From contig CANFWT010000008.1 in the NCBI GenBank assembly GCA_947450895.1, positions 1-64,000 of the forward strand: a stretch of 64,000 nt of DNA, given 5' to 3'. This stretch comes from Comamonadaceae bacterium. Its GTDB lineage: Bacteria > Pseudomonadota > Gammaproteobacteria > Burkholderiales > Burkholderiaceae_C. Position 1 is the first letter of the stretch; every line of letters starts with the position of its first letter. Below are positions 1-8,187 of this stretch, piece by piece. The translations under genes and the position numbers were made by a program. The notes beneath the pieces are model-generated. The model made no database searches, was not told the origin of the DNA, and saw only the letters and a program-made list of their open reading frames with translations.

Positions 1-728
1 ACAAAGCAGGTGAGCCAGAAGCCCCCGCCCTCGGCCGGGGTCATGCGCGAGGGGTAACCGGGCAGCTCCGCCACCGTGGCGGACAAGGCGGCGCCGCTGC
101 CGCGCACCGAGCCCAAGGTGTGCCTCCAGCTCTCGCTCCAGCGCGCCAGGCCCTTGCTGGCCAGCACGCCAAAAGCGTAGGGCGTGTTCTGCGCCAGCAA
201 GGTACTGGCGCCTGACTGCCAGTTCCAGCGGCCGACCTTGCCGGTCTTGCCGTGCTGCATCAAATCGTGGCACCACTGGTCGGGGCCAAAGTGCTCGGAG
301 CCATCGCTCACCAGCAGGCTGTCATCCCCCTCAAACGCGAGGGCATTGGCGCTGTGCAGCTTGCGACCGCCCAGAGTCTTGGTCTGCGCCAGCGTGGCGC
401 CTGCCGCGTCCAGCACCCGCAGTTCGCGTCCGTCCAAGGCCACTGCCACATGGCCTTGGGCGCTGACAGCAAGGGCGGTAATGGGTGCCTCGAAGCGGCG
501 CAGCTCGCGCGCCGTACCGTTTTCCAGCGCATAGAGCACGGCCCCGGCACTGATACGCAGCTGCTGGCCGTCGCTGGCAATGTCGTCGATACCGGGCAGC
601 CCGAGCACCACGGTGGCGTCATCGAGCGCACGGTTGGGTTTGAGTGCACCGTCCATGATGGGTACGGTGATGGCGGCGCTGCCGCGGCCGAGCAGGCGGT
701 CCAGCCAGCCTTGAATGGGGTTGGGCAT
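1..728 (-). CDS. SMP-30/strictosidine-synthase-like beta-propeller protein, truncated by window edge
   Basis: The reading frame starts at an ATG at 728 on the minus strand and stays open to base 1, so the C-terminus lies outside the window. The visible ~242 residues show propeller-type repeats, including a stretch ending in NALAFEGDDSLLVSDGS that resembles strictosidine-synthase/SMP-30 blades. These folds often hydrolyse lactones or esters, but the substrate cannot be read here. The start overlaps the stop of the upstream permease fusion by one base (TGATG), so translation is probably coupled. It is the second propeller in the same operon, because the preceding gene carries one as a fused domain. 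No signal peptide is visible, which suggests a cytoplasmic location. Family assignment is fairly sure; function is not. Confidence 0.7.
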   Translation of the reverse strand, partial: MPNPIQGWLDRLLGRGSAAITVPIMDGALKPNRALDDATVVLGLPGIDDIASDGQQLRISAGAVLYALENGTARELRRFEAPITALAVSAQGHVAVALDGRELRVLDAAGATLAQTKTLGGRKLHSANALAFEGDDSLLVSDGSEHFGPDQWCHDLMQHGKTGKVGRWNWQSGASTLLAQNTPYAFGVLASKGLARWSESWRHTLGSVRGSGAALSATVAELPGYPSRMTPAEGGGFWLTCF

Positions 729-2842
729 CAGGCAGTCCTCCAGCGCTGTTCGTACTGAGAAAACTCAGGGTCTGCACCGGGCAATGGATAGCGCCCGATA
801 CGGTTATTGGAAATGCCGCCCAGGTACAAATAGCCCCGGTGTTCGCGCATCGAAGTGATCATGGGGTGGTTCTCGCCGCCCAGGTCCCACAGCGTCTCCA
901 GCACCTCGCCCGACTCCGAGAATTTGAGCACGCAGCCGGTGTTGATGTTGGGAAACAGCCACTCGTCCAGGGCCACACGCTGCGCCATGCGCTTGCGAAA
1001 GCCCGGCATGCGCATGGCCAGGTCGTAGGCCGGGGCGCGCATGCCCACCAGCGCCAGCCAGTAGTTGCCGTCCGAGGCCAGGTTGATGTTGTCGGGGTAG
1101 CCCGGCAAGTTGTCCAGCACCATTTCCACCTGTCCGGCGCGTGGGCCGTCAAACCAGTAGCGCTTGATGCAGCAGCCCCAGGTTTCGGCAAACAAAATCG
1201 ATTGGCGGTCGCTGGCAATGCAAATGCCGTTGGGAAAGCGCAGGCCACGCAGCACGGTGCGCGTGCTGCCATCGCGCGGGTCAAAGCAGACGATGCGGCC
1301 GTTGCCACGGGCTTCGAGTCCATCGACCGGCCACTCGTGCATCTCGTACCGGATGGTGGCTTCGCTAAAGAAGATGCGTCCGTCATCGGCAATGTCCAAG
1401 TCGTCAGCCAGGCGCAGGCGGCTGTCGTCGTTGATCGAGGCCCAGCTGCGGTTGGTCTCGTCGGTCACGCGCTGGACTTCGCGCTCGGGGGTGATGCGGT
1501 ACAAGCCCATGCCGCCCACGCAGACGTTGAGGTTGTAGTCCCGATCGAACGCCATGCCCAGCGGTGTGCCGCCGATGTGGGCGAACACTTCCATTTCCTG
1601 GTAGTCGGGTGCCATAAAGCGGATGATGTCGCCATGGCGCGAGCCCGCATACAGGTGGTTGTCGCGGTCCAGAATTACGTCCTCGGGCCCTTCAATGCGG
1701 CCCAGGCCGATGAGTTGCACATCGCGCAGCTTGTTGTTGACCGCCCAGACACCCCCGCCTTCGGCGCTGCAATCGGGCGACACCCCCAGGCGGTGGTAGG
1801 TCGGGCTCACATAGACCTTGCTCAAAATGCGGTGGCGGTTTTTCAGCCAGCGCACGTCAATGATGGCCGCAGCAATCAGAATGCCCGCCAGCACCATGCG
1901 CGTAATGCCGCCGGGCGCCGACAGCGACGTCAGGCCGTTGATGATCAAGAGCACGATAAAAGTGCCCACCACCGCCTTGGTGACCGAGCCGCGCCCGCCA
2001 CCCAGGCTGATGCCACCCAGCACGGCGGCCGTCAGCACCAGCACCTCCATGCCCACGCCAATGTCGGCGCCCGCCGTGGCCAGGCGTGAGGCAAAAAAGC
2101 AGCCGCCCGCGCCGGTCAGAATGCCGCTGGCCACATAGCACAGCGCCACGGTGCGGCGCACCGCAATACCGCTGTTGTAAGCCGAGCGGCGCGAGCCGCC
2201 AATGGCCACAATGTGCCAGCCCAGGCGCAGCCGGGTGAGCAGCACGTGGCCTGCAATGGCCGCTGCCGCATAGGCCCAGGCCACGGTGGGCAGGCCCAGC
2301 CAGGTGCCGTTGCCCAAAAAGTCCCACAGCTCGGACTCGGGCACGTAGCCTGCAATCTCGGTGGAGTAGCGCAGGCTCAAAATCTCATAGACCGAGCGGA
2401 AAATAATCAGCGTGATAAGCGTGGTCAAAAACGCCCGCAGCCGCAGGTAGCCAATCAACAGCCCGTTGACGGCACCCAGCAAGCCGCCGCACACCAGCGT
2501 TCCCAGCACCGCAACGGGCACCGGCCATTTCAGGATATGCATCATCACCAGCGCGCAAAAATTGGTCAGCGCAAAGATGGAGCCCACCGACAAATCGATA
2601 CCGCCCACAATCATCACCAGCGCCAGCCCAAACACGATAAAGCCCACTTCGCCGGCCTGGCGCAAGGTATCAGCCAGCACGATCTGGGTGTAAAAGCCGG
2701 GTACGACGCGGCCCGAGGCCACCACCACCAGGGCCAACAAAATCACGGGAATGGCGGTTTCTGTCCAGCGCTTGGCCAGAATCTCGCCAAGCCAATGGTC
2801 CGGCCAATACCGGTAGCGCAGTCGGGTCAGGGTTTCGCTCAT
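728..2842 (-). CDS. Fusion of RbsC-type ABC permease with an SMP-30/strictosidine-synthase-like propeller
   Basis: A protein of about 704 residues with two unrelated halves in one frame. Residues ~1-340 are a multi-span inner-membrane permease of the ribose/branched-chain type: hydrophobic segments throughout, GGIDLSVGS near residue 85 and GGISLGGGRGS near 290, the usual permease loop signatures. Residues ~355-690 are a soluble propeller with SMP-30/gluconolactonase features (GPEDVILD, FPNGICIASD, GYPDNINLASDGNYW). Ordinary permeases of this family end near residue 320-340. The ATG at 2842 was preferred to an upstream TTG at 2854. It follows the binding-protein gene and overlaps the next propeller gene. 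The fused domain would probably sit on the cytoplasmic side and act on the imported compound; that is inference. Confidence 0.85.
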   Translation of the reverse strand: MSETLTRLRYRYWPDHWLGEILAKRWTETAIPVILLALVVVASGRVVPGFYTQIVLADTLRQAGEVGFIVFGLALVMIVGGIDLSVGSIFALTNFCALVMMHILKWPVPVAVLGTLVCGGLLGAVNGLLIGYLRLRAFLTTLITLIIFRSVYEILSLRYSTEIAGYVPESELWDFLGNGTWLGLPTVAWAYAAAAIAGHVLLTRLRLGWHIVAIGGSRRSAYNSGIAVRRTVALCYVASGILTGAGGCFFASRLATAGADIGVGMEVLVLTAAVLGGISLGGGRGSVTKAVVGTFIVLLIINGLTSLSAPGGITRMVLAGILIAAAIIDVRWLKNRHRILSKVYVSPTYHRLGVSPDCSAEGGGVWAVNNKLRDVQLIGLGRIEGPEDVILDRDNHLYAGSRHGDIIRFMAPDYQEMEVFAHIGGTPLGMAFDRDYNLNVCVGGMGLYRITPEREVQRVTDETNRSWASINDDSRLRLADDLDIADDGRIFFSEATIRYEMHEWPVDGLEARGNGRIVCFDPRDGSTRTVLRGLRFPNGICIASDRQSILFAETWGCCIKRYWFDGPRAGQVEMVLDNLPGYPDNINLASDGNYWLALVGMRAPAYDLAMRMPGFRKRMAQRVALDEWLFPNINTGCVLKFSESGEVLETLWDLGGENHPMITSMREHRGYLYLGGISNNRIGRYPLPGADPEFSQYEQRWRTA

Positions 2843-2865
2843 GGGGTGCACCAATTCAGAGAACT

Positions 2866-2908
2866 AAAAAAAGGGGGAGTGGCCCGCCGCACAGGCAGCG
2901 GCCACCCC
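2866..2908 (-). terminator. Stem-loop with T-run after the binding-protein gene
   Basis: On the minus strand GGGG and GTGGCC pair with GGCCAC and CCCC, and seven T follow. It lies between the binding-protein gene and the downstream permease fusion. In ABC operons such a hairpin commonly lowers expression of downstream genes relative to the binding protein. Partial rather than full termination is inference. Confidence 0.6.
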
Positions 2909-2942
2909 ATGTGTCACAGCGCCCAGCGGGCGCTTCTTCAAC

Positions 2943-3971
2943 TTAGGACTTGGCAGGCAACTTCCAGCAGGTGCCTTCGACACCGGCGTTGTCCTTGGTG
3001 ATGGGAATCAACGTCGTGTAGATGTTTTGCTTGGCCGCACCAGGTTTCAAGCCGCCTTGCACCAGCCACTTGATCATGGCGGCCATATTGCTGGCCTGGG
3101 TGGGCACGTCGTAGCTCACGTCGAGGTTGTAGGCGCCGGCCTTGACCTGGTCACACGCGCCTTTTTGCTCGCCACCACCCGAGGTCGCCAAGAACACCTT
3201 GCCAGTCATGCCCGCTTCTTTGACAGCGGCTGCGGTACCGATGTCCATGCCGTCCCAAAAGCCGACGATGCCGCACAGGTCAGGGTTTTGCTTGAGCACG
3301 GTTTGCGTCAGCGCCTTGGCCTTGGCGGCGTCCCAGTCAGCGGCCTGGTTGGAGACCACTTTCACGTCGGGGTACTTGGCCAGGATGTTTTCCACGCCCT
3401 TGAGCGTATACGCGCTGGCAGCAGCCGTGGGCGCGCCTTGCACAATGGCGATCTTGTTGGACTTGCCTTTGCAAGACTCCACCACCGCTTCGGTCATGCG
3501 CTCGCCAATGTCCACCCAGTCGGCGCCCACAAAGGCGGTGGATGCTTGCGAAGAGCGCATGTTGATCTGCACCACGTAAATGCCTTCGGCCTCGGCTTTG
3601 GCAATCAGTTTGGCGTAGGTTTGAACATCCGGGTTGTGGATCACGATGACGGCAGGCTTCTCAGCGATCAGCGCAGTAAAGGCTTGCGCGCCCGCGTTGG
3701 TATTCCAGTTGGGGTCACGCACCACCACTTTCATGCCCGCGGCCTCCAGCTCTTTTTTCAAGCCCTGGTGCCAGCCGATGGCCAGGTCAAAACCATAGGC
3801 CACGGGAATAAAGGCCACGGTTTTACCCGCCAGCGCCTTTTTGTATCCGTCGCGAAACGGCTCGTCCAAGCCCTTGCTTTGGGCAAAAGCCGGCAGCGCG
3901 ATGGCTGCGCCCAGGGCAAGGCCCGCGACGGCCTTGACCAAATTCTTAACCACGTGTTTTGCTTGTCGCAT
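2943..3971 (-). CDS. Periplasmic substrate-binding protein of a sugar-type ABC transporter
   Basis: 342 residues. An N-terminal signal peptide (basic MRQAKHVVK, hydrophobic core, AFA-QS cleavage site near residue 30) marks it as periplasmic. The remainder looks like the Peripla_BP_4/ribose-binding family, with two alpha/beta lobes (KTVAFIPVAYGFDLAIGWHQG near 50, GIVGFWDGMDIGTAAAVKEAG near 230). A strong ribosome-binding site (GAGGAGA) precedes the ATG. It sits between the two permease genes. The ligand cannot be deduced: the family includes sugar binders, but the neighbouring acyl-CoA ligase points towards an organic acid or lactone. No ATPase gene is visible; it may lie beyond the left edge. 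Confidence 0.88.
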   Translation of the reverse strand: MRQAKHVVKNLVKAVAGLALGAAIALPAFAQSKGLDEPFRDGYKKALAGKTVAFIPVAYGFDLAIGWHQGLKKELEAAGMKVVVRDPNWNTNAGAQAFTALIAEKPAVIVIHNPDVQTYAKLIAKAEAEGIYVVQINMRSSQASTAFVGADWVDIGERMTEAVVESCKGKSNKIAIVQGAPTAAASAYTLKGVENILAKYPDVKVVSNQAADWDAAKAKALTQTVLKQNPDLCGIVGFWDGMDIGTAAAVKEAGMTGKVFLATSGGGEQKGACDQVKAGAYNLDVSYDVPTQASNMAAMIKWLVQGGLKPGAAKQNIYTTLIPITKDNAGVEGTCWKLPAKS

Positions 3972-4031
3972 CGTTGTCTCCTCGGTTGAAAAAAGTAAAT
4001 TGCACGCATGGAAGCCGGGTGCGCGGCATGC

Positions 4032-5003
4032 TCAGATGTCCCCTTGTTGCGCGGTCTCTTCGTTGCGCGGGTTGAGGACGGAATCGATCAAAATTGCGGC
4101 CAGGAGCACCAGGCCCTTGATGATGTTTTGCACGGAATACGAAACGTCCATGATGGTCATGCCATTGAGCATGGTGCCGATCAGCAAGGTGCCAATGACC
4201 ACATTGACCACCCCACCGCGACCGCCTGACAGACCAATGCCGCCCAGCACCACCACCAGCACCACGTCGTAGACCATGGTGGAGTTGTAGATGCGCGTAG
4301 GCATGCTGTTGACCGAGGCCGCCATCACCAAACCGGCAAACAGGCCTATGAGCGCGGCGAGCAAATACTCGAGCAAGATGATGGGCCGCGTGGGCAGCCC
4401 GGTGGCGCGTGCCGTGAGTGGGTTGTCACCAATCGCGTAGATGAACGCACCGGCGCGCAGGCGCCGCAGAAGCAAGGCCATGAGCGCACAGGCCAGGCCA
4501 AACATCACCACGGGCATAGGAATCCCGGCCAGGCTGCCGCGACCGATCCAGACCATGGAATCCAGCGCCGCAGGCCATTGCACCACTTCCAGCTGAAAAA
4601 TCGCCGCCTGCCCCAACCCGGCCAAAAACAGGCCCGAGGCCAGGGTGGTGAACAGCGAGGGGACTTCGGCGTAGGCCACCAGCCAGCCGTTGACCAGGCC
4701 AAACAGCAAGGACAACACCAGCGCCGACAAGGCCGCGGACTCGATGGATTGCCCGTTGCTGACCGACTGCAGCAGAAAGCCCGAAGGCACGGCCAGCGCG
4801 GCGATCATGGAGATGTCAATCCCCCGGCCAATCACCACCACCGCCATTCCCAAGCCCAAAATGCCCAGAATGGCCACGTTTTGCAGCAGCGTGAGCAGGT
4901 TGTCCACCTGCGCAAAGCCGGGTAGCAGCAGTAAAAAGCCGCCGAACATCAGCAAGAACAAAATGAAAACAATGGTTTGTTGGGTGGCGCGCAGTTTGGG
5001 CAT
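4032..5003 (-). CDS. RbsC-type ABC transporter permease
   Basis: 323 residues, the usual length for a stand-alone BPD_transp_2 permease. Hydrophobic segments run through the protein, with GRGIDISMIAALA near residue 60 and GGIGLSGGRGGVVN near 260 as family signatures. It lies 24 bp after the TetR-ligase gene and 60 bp before the binding-protein gene on the same strand, so it probably forms a heteromeric pore with the permease half of the downstream fusion. Its C-terminus is short and carries no extra domain, in contrast to its partner. Inner-membrane location is clear; the substrate is unknown. Confidence 0.88.
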   Translation of the reverse strand: MPKLRATQQTIVFILFLLMFGGFLLLLPGFAQVDNLLTLLQNVAILGILGLGMAVVVIGRGIDISMIAALAVPSGFLLQSVSNGQSIESAALSALVLSLLFGLVNGWLVAYAEVPSLFTTLASGLFLAGLGQAAIFQLEVVQWPAALDSMVWIGRGSLAGIPMPVVMFGLACALMALLLRRLRAGAFIYAIGDNPLTARATGLPTRPIILLEYLLAALIGLFAGLVMAASVNSMPTRIYNSTMVYDVVLVVVLGGIGLSGGRGGVVNVVIGTLLIGTMLNGMTIMDVSYSVQNIIKGLVLLAAILIDSVLNPRNEETAQQGDI

Positions 5004-5027
5004 AAAGAACTCGGTGAAGAAACTCGT

Positions 5028-7334
5028 TTAAATCAAGGCCGCGTGCAGGGTCTGGCGCAGTTCGCGTTTGATGATCTTGCCGTTGAGGTTGCGCGGCAAG
5101 GGCTCGGTGTCTATGGTCCAGGTCTCGGGTACGGCGTAGTCGGCCATGCGCTGGCTGCAATAGGCTTGCAGGGCGGGCGCCGTGCTGTGCTCGCTGATCT
5201 CACGCACCGACACAAAGGCATGCACCCGCTCGCCCAGCACCGCGCAAGGCACGCCCACCAGCGCCACCTCCAGCACGGCGGGGTGTTCGCTCAGCACGTT
5301 TTCCACCTGCGCGCAGTAGACCTTGTAACCACCGCGGTTGATAACGTCTTTCTTGCGGTCGAGCACGCGGACAAAGCCCTGGGCATCCATGCTGCCAATG
5401 TCGCCCGAGCGCCAAAATCCCGCGCGAAATTCACTGGCGGTGGCCGCCGCATTGCGCCAGTAGCCCGGCACCACCATCGGGCCGGCAATCCAGATTTCAC
5501 CTACACCGCCGCGCGCGACCTCCAGGCCCGCGTCGTCTACGATGCAAATTTCGCCACAGGTCACGGGCAGGCCCACGCTGTCGCGGTGGCTGTCAGTTTG
5601 GCCCTGGGGCATGATGGTGGCGGGAGAGCAGGTCTCGGTGGCGCCATAGGCGTTCATCAGCACCAGCCCTGGCAGGCGCTGCGCCAGCCCGTCAATGGTG
5701 GCAGTGGGCATGGACGCGCCGCCATACGCACCGATGCGCCAGGCCGACAAGTCGTGCGCTTGCAGGTCGGGCAGCAGCAAACACAGGTTGTACATGGCGG
5801 GCACCATGATGGCGTGGGTAATGCGCTCGGCGCTGGCCAGGCGCACAAAGTCGGCCGCCTTGAACTGCGCCATCACCACCGTCGTACCCTGGCAATACAG
5901 CATGGTGTAGAGCTGCGCCACCAGCCCGGTCACATGGCTCATGGGCACGGCCACCAGAGAAATATCGCGCTCGCTCAGGGCCATGCGCTCGGCGTAGTGC
6001 ATGACCGAATGCACGATGTTGAGCTGGGTAATCATGGCTCCCTTGGGGCGGCCGGTGGTGCCCGAGGTGTAGAGCAGCACCGCCAGATCTTCCTCTTGCG
6101 CTGCGTGCGGCTGAGGCTGCGGCGCGGCCTGCATCAGCGCAGAAAAAGCTTCAAAGCCCTCCACCGCACTCGCACCGGTCACAAAGCGCATGCGCAATTC
6201 CGGCAGGCCGTGTGGCGCAGGCTGCCAGTGCGCCACATCGGGCGCGCAGACCAGAGCGACGGCGCCCGAATCGCTGAGCACGTATTCCAGTTCCATGCCG
6301 CGCGCCCGGGCGCTGACGGGCACCAGCACCGCGCCCATCCAGGCGCAGGCCAGGGTAAGAATGATGAATTCGGGTCCGTTACCCATGTGCAGCGCCACCC
6401 GGTCGCCACTCTGCACGCCCCGCTGCGCCAGGCCGCCGGCGCATTTGCTGGCGGCGTGGTGCAGCTCGCGCCAGCTCAGGCGCATATCGCCGCAGACCAC
6501 AGCCAGTGCGTCGGGCCGGGCCGCCAGGGCTGTCACCAGCATCTGGGCCAGATGGGTGGGACGCTGGCTGTAGCACAGCACCAAGCGGTTTTCAAAATGG
6601 TTTTCACGGCGCAGTGCGGTCATGGCTGCAGTGCCTTGTGGTAGTTCAGAAAAGGGGACTGTCGGAGCGCTGAGCACGCCTCGCAACAGCATCTCAATGC
6701 AGTGCTGCACTGCGTCTTGCAGGCTTTGGGGCGAATGGGTCTCCGGCCGGTACCAGCGGCCAATGCCACTGAGCGCACCGACCACGGTAAACGCGGCCAC
6801 TGCCGCGTCCCCCGCCACGATCCAGCCGCGCTGCATACCTTGCTCAATCAGCAGGCGAAAGTCCACATCGACCTCCGCCTTGCGCTGGCGCAGGCTGCGG
6901 CGTTTGTCTTCACTCAAAGGGTCTTCGCCCACCCGGCTGGCGCACATGCCAAAGTCGCTGGTCACCACCTCGGCATACAAGGCCATGGCCGCACGCAGCA
7001 AATCGCGCCCACCCAGCCCCGACTGCACCAAATCCCCCAAGCCCTGGTGAAAGGTGCTTAGGCCCCGCTCCACGCACTCCATCAGGATTTCTTCCTTGCT
7101 GGCAATGTAGTAGTACAGAGTTGGCTTGGTTACTCCCAAGCTCTGGGCGATGTCGTCAAGCGAGGTTCCCTGAAAGCCCTTGCGGGTGAAAAGGCGTGCG
7201 CCTGCAAGCAATACCGCATCCTTCTTATCACTGCGCTGCGGCTCGCGCGCACGGTGCGTCCGCCACGGAGAATCCACGGTTTTCCCGCTGCGGGCCGGGC
7301 TGGCAAGTGCAGAGGAAGAGCGGGTATTTGGCAC
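5028..7334 (-). CDS. Fusion of TetR-family regulator with AMP-forming acyl-CoA synthetase
   Basis: 768 residues in one uninterrupted frame from a GTG start. Residues ~37-85 are a TetR helix-turn-helix (GTSLDDIAQSLGVTKPTLYYY), followed by a TetR-like ligand/dimer domain to ~225. Residues ~255-768 form a complete adenylate-forming enzyme: YTSGTTGRPKG at 422-432, NAYGATETCS at 561-570, RSGDIG at 642-647, DRKKDVINRGGYK at 659-671 and the catalytic lysine in NGK at 751-753. All key motifs of a CoA ligase are present, so catalysis is likely. An internal ATG exists at residue 238 (position 6623) but no good ribosome-binding site precedes it. It is first in the transporter operon and has an inverted repeat upstream. 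A sensor that activates its own ligand is an attractive but untested reading. Confidence 0.85.
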   Translation of the reverse strand: MPNTRSSSALASPARSGKTVDSPWRTHRAREPQRSDKKDAVLLAGARLFTRKGFQGTSLDDIAQSLGVTKPTLYYYIASKEEILMECVERGLSTFHQGLGDLVQSGLGGRDLLRAAMALYAEVVTSDFGMCASRVGEDPLSEDKRRSLRQRKAEVDVDFRLLIEQGMQRGWIVAGDAAVAAFTVVGALSGIGRWYRPETHSPQSLQDAVQHCIEMLLRGVLSAPTVPFSELPQGTAAMTALRRENHFENRLVLCYSQRPTHLAQMLVTALAARPDALAVVCGDMRLSWRELHHAASKCAGGLAQRGVQSGDRVALHMGNGPEFIILTLACAWMGAVLVPVSARARGMELEYVLSDSGAVALVCAPDVAHWQPAPHGLPELRMRFVTGASAVEGFEAFSALMQAAPQPQPHAAQEEDLAVLLYTSGTTGRPKGAMITQLNIVHSVMHYAERMALSERDISLVAVPMSHVTGLVAQLYTMLYCQGTTVVMAQFKAADFVRLASAERITHAIMVPAMYNLCLLLPDLQAHDLSAWRIGAYGGASMPTATIDGLAQRLPGLVLMNAYGATETCSPATIMPQGQTDSHRDSVGLPVTCGEICIVDDAGLEVARGGVGEIWIAGPMVVPGYWRNAAATASEFRAGFWRSGDIGSMDAQGFVRVLDRKKDVINRGGYKVYCAQVENVLSEHPAVLEVALVGVPCAVLGERVHAFVSVREISEHSTAPALQAYCSQRMADYAVPETWTIDTEPLPRNLNGKIIKRELRQTLHAALI

Positions 7335-7358
7335 GGCGACGAAGGTCCATTCAGGTTG

Positions 7359-7374
7359 GTTACTTTGCAGTAAC
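7359..7374. promoter_or_regulatory. Candidate TetR operator (perfect inverted repeat)
   Basis: GTTACT, a four-base TTGC spacer and AGTAAC form a perfect inverted repeat 25 bp upstream of the GTG start of the TetR-ligase fusion. TetR dimers bind such short palindromes and commonly autorepress. Assignment to this regulator is inference from position and symmetry. Confidence 0.5.
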
Positions 7375-7401
7375 TCATCAAACTGAGCGAACCATAAGCC
7401 G

Positions 7402-7417
7402 CCTGCCGCGCGGCAGG
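7402..7417. other. 16-bp perfect palindrome of unknown role
   Basis: CCTGCCGC followed directly by its reverse complement GCGGCAGG, between the end of the GST gene and the candidate operator. No T-run follows on either strand, so it is not a convincing terminator. It could be a second regulator site or a dispersed repeat. Confidence 0.3.
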
Positions 7418-7481
7418 TACAGGGACTTACCCTTGGATGCGGCGCAGCATCAGTCGCGCCTGCGACTGGTGCGCCAAGGGG

Positions 7482-8177
7482 CTAGACCGAAGCATTGGCA
7501 GGGTAAACAGGGCTGACAAAGAGCGGCCCACTGATTCCCTCGGCGCCGAAGGCGCGGCGCACGGCCGGACGCGTCTCCAGCATCTTCAGCAGCCCCAGCA
7601 GGTGGGGCAAGGCATGCACGTGTTGCGCACCCAAGGTGTCGCTGCGCGGGTACAACTGCGACCAGCGCACGCAGGCTGCCAGGTAAAGGTCGCACACGCT
7701 CACCGCAGGGCCCAAAAGCCAAGGCCCGCCACAGCGCGCAATTTCGGCGTCGAGCAGCGCAAGATGCGCCAGCACGCGAGAGTGCAGGATAGGCCGCAGC
7801 GCTGTCACAGCCACCGCCTCGGCGGCATAACGCTCGGTGTAAAAAAGCATGCGCAAGTCGGCATGCAAGGTGTTGGACAAATAGAACAACCACTTCAACA
7901 ACCGACCCCGCGCACCGGGCTGCAAGGGCTTCAAGGCGGCGTGCTGATCGGCCAGATGCAACAGAATGGCGGCTGTCTCAAACAAAGGTTCGTCTTGCGC
8001 CGGGTCCACCAGCACCGGCAACAGGCCTTGCGGATTGAATTTCAAAAACGCCGGACTGCGCTGGGCGTCTTGGCGACGGTCCACTTCCAGCGCCCCATAA
8101 TCGACGCCGATTTCCTCCAAGGCCATGCGTACCACCACGTTGGCGCTGTCGGGCGAATAGAACAGCGTGTACGCCAT
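7482..8177 (-). CDS. Glutathione S-transferase family protein
   Basis: 231 residues. The N-terminal thioredoxin-like domain carries LFYSPDSANVVVRMALEEIG and the cis-proline region PQGLLPVLVD, followed by FETAAILLHLAD, the glutathione-contacting segment. A helical C-terminal domain follows (LLGPAVSVCDLYLAACVRW). Cytosolic; conjugates or reduces electrophiles with glutathione, substrate unknown. The ATG at 8177 was chosen over a TTG at 8183. It begins 10 bp after the rlmI stop, so the two are probably co-transcribed. Confidence 0.85.
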   Translation of the reverse strand: MAYTLFYSPDSANVVVRMALEEIGVDYGALEVDRRQDAQRSPAFLKFNPQGLLPVLVDPAQDEPLFETAAILLHLADQHAALKPLQPGARGRLLKWLFYLSNTLHADLRMLFYTERYAAEAVAVTALRPILHSRVLAHLALLDAEIARCGGPWLLGPAVSVCDLYLAACVRWSQLYPRSDTLGAQHVHALPHLLGLLKMLETRPAVRRAFGAEGISGPLFVSPVYPANASV

Positions 8178-8187
8178 TGCCAAATGC

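Noticed and set aside
6623-6650. Separate start for an independent ligase gene at the internal ATG
   Set aside because: No convincing ribosome-binding site precedes it and the upstream frame is open without interruption; kept only as an alternative.
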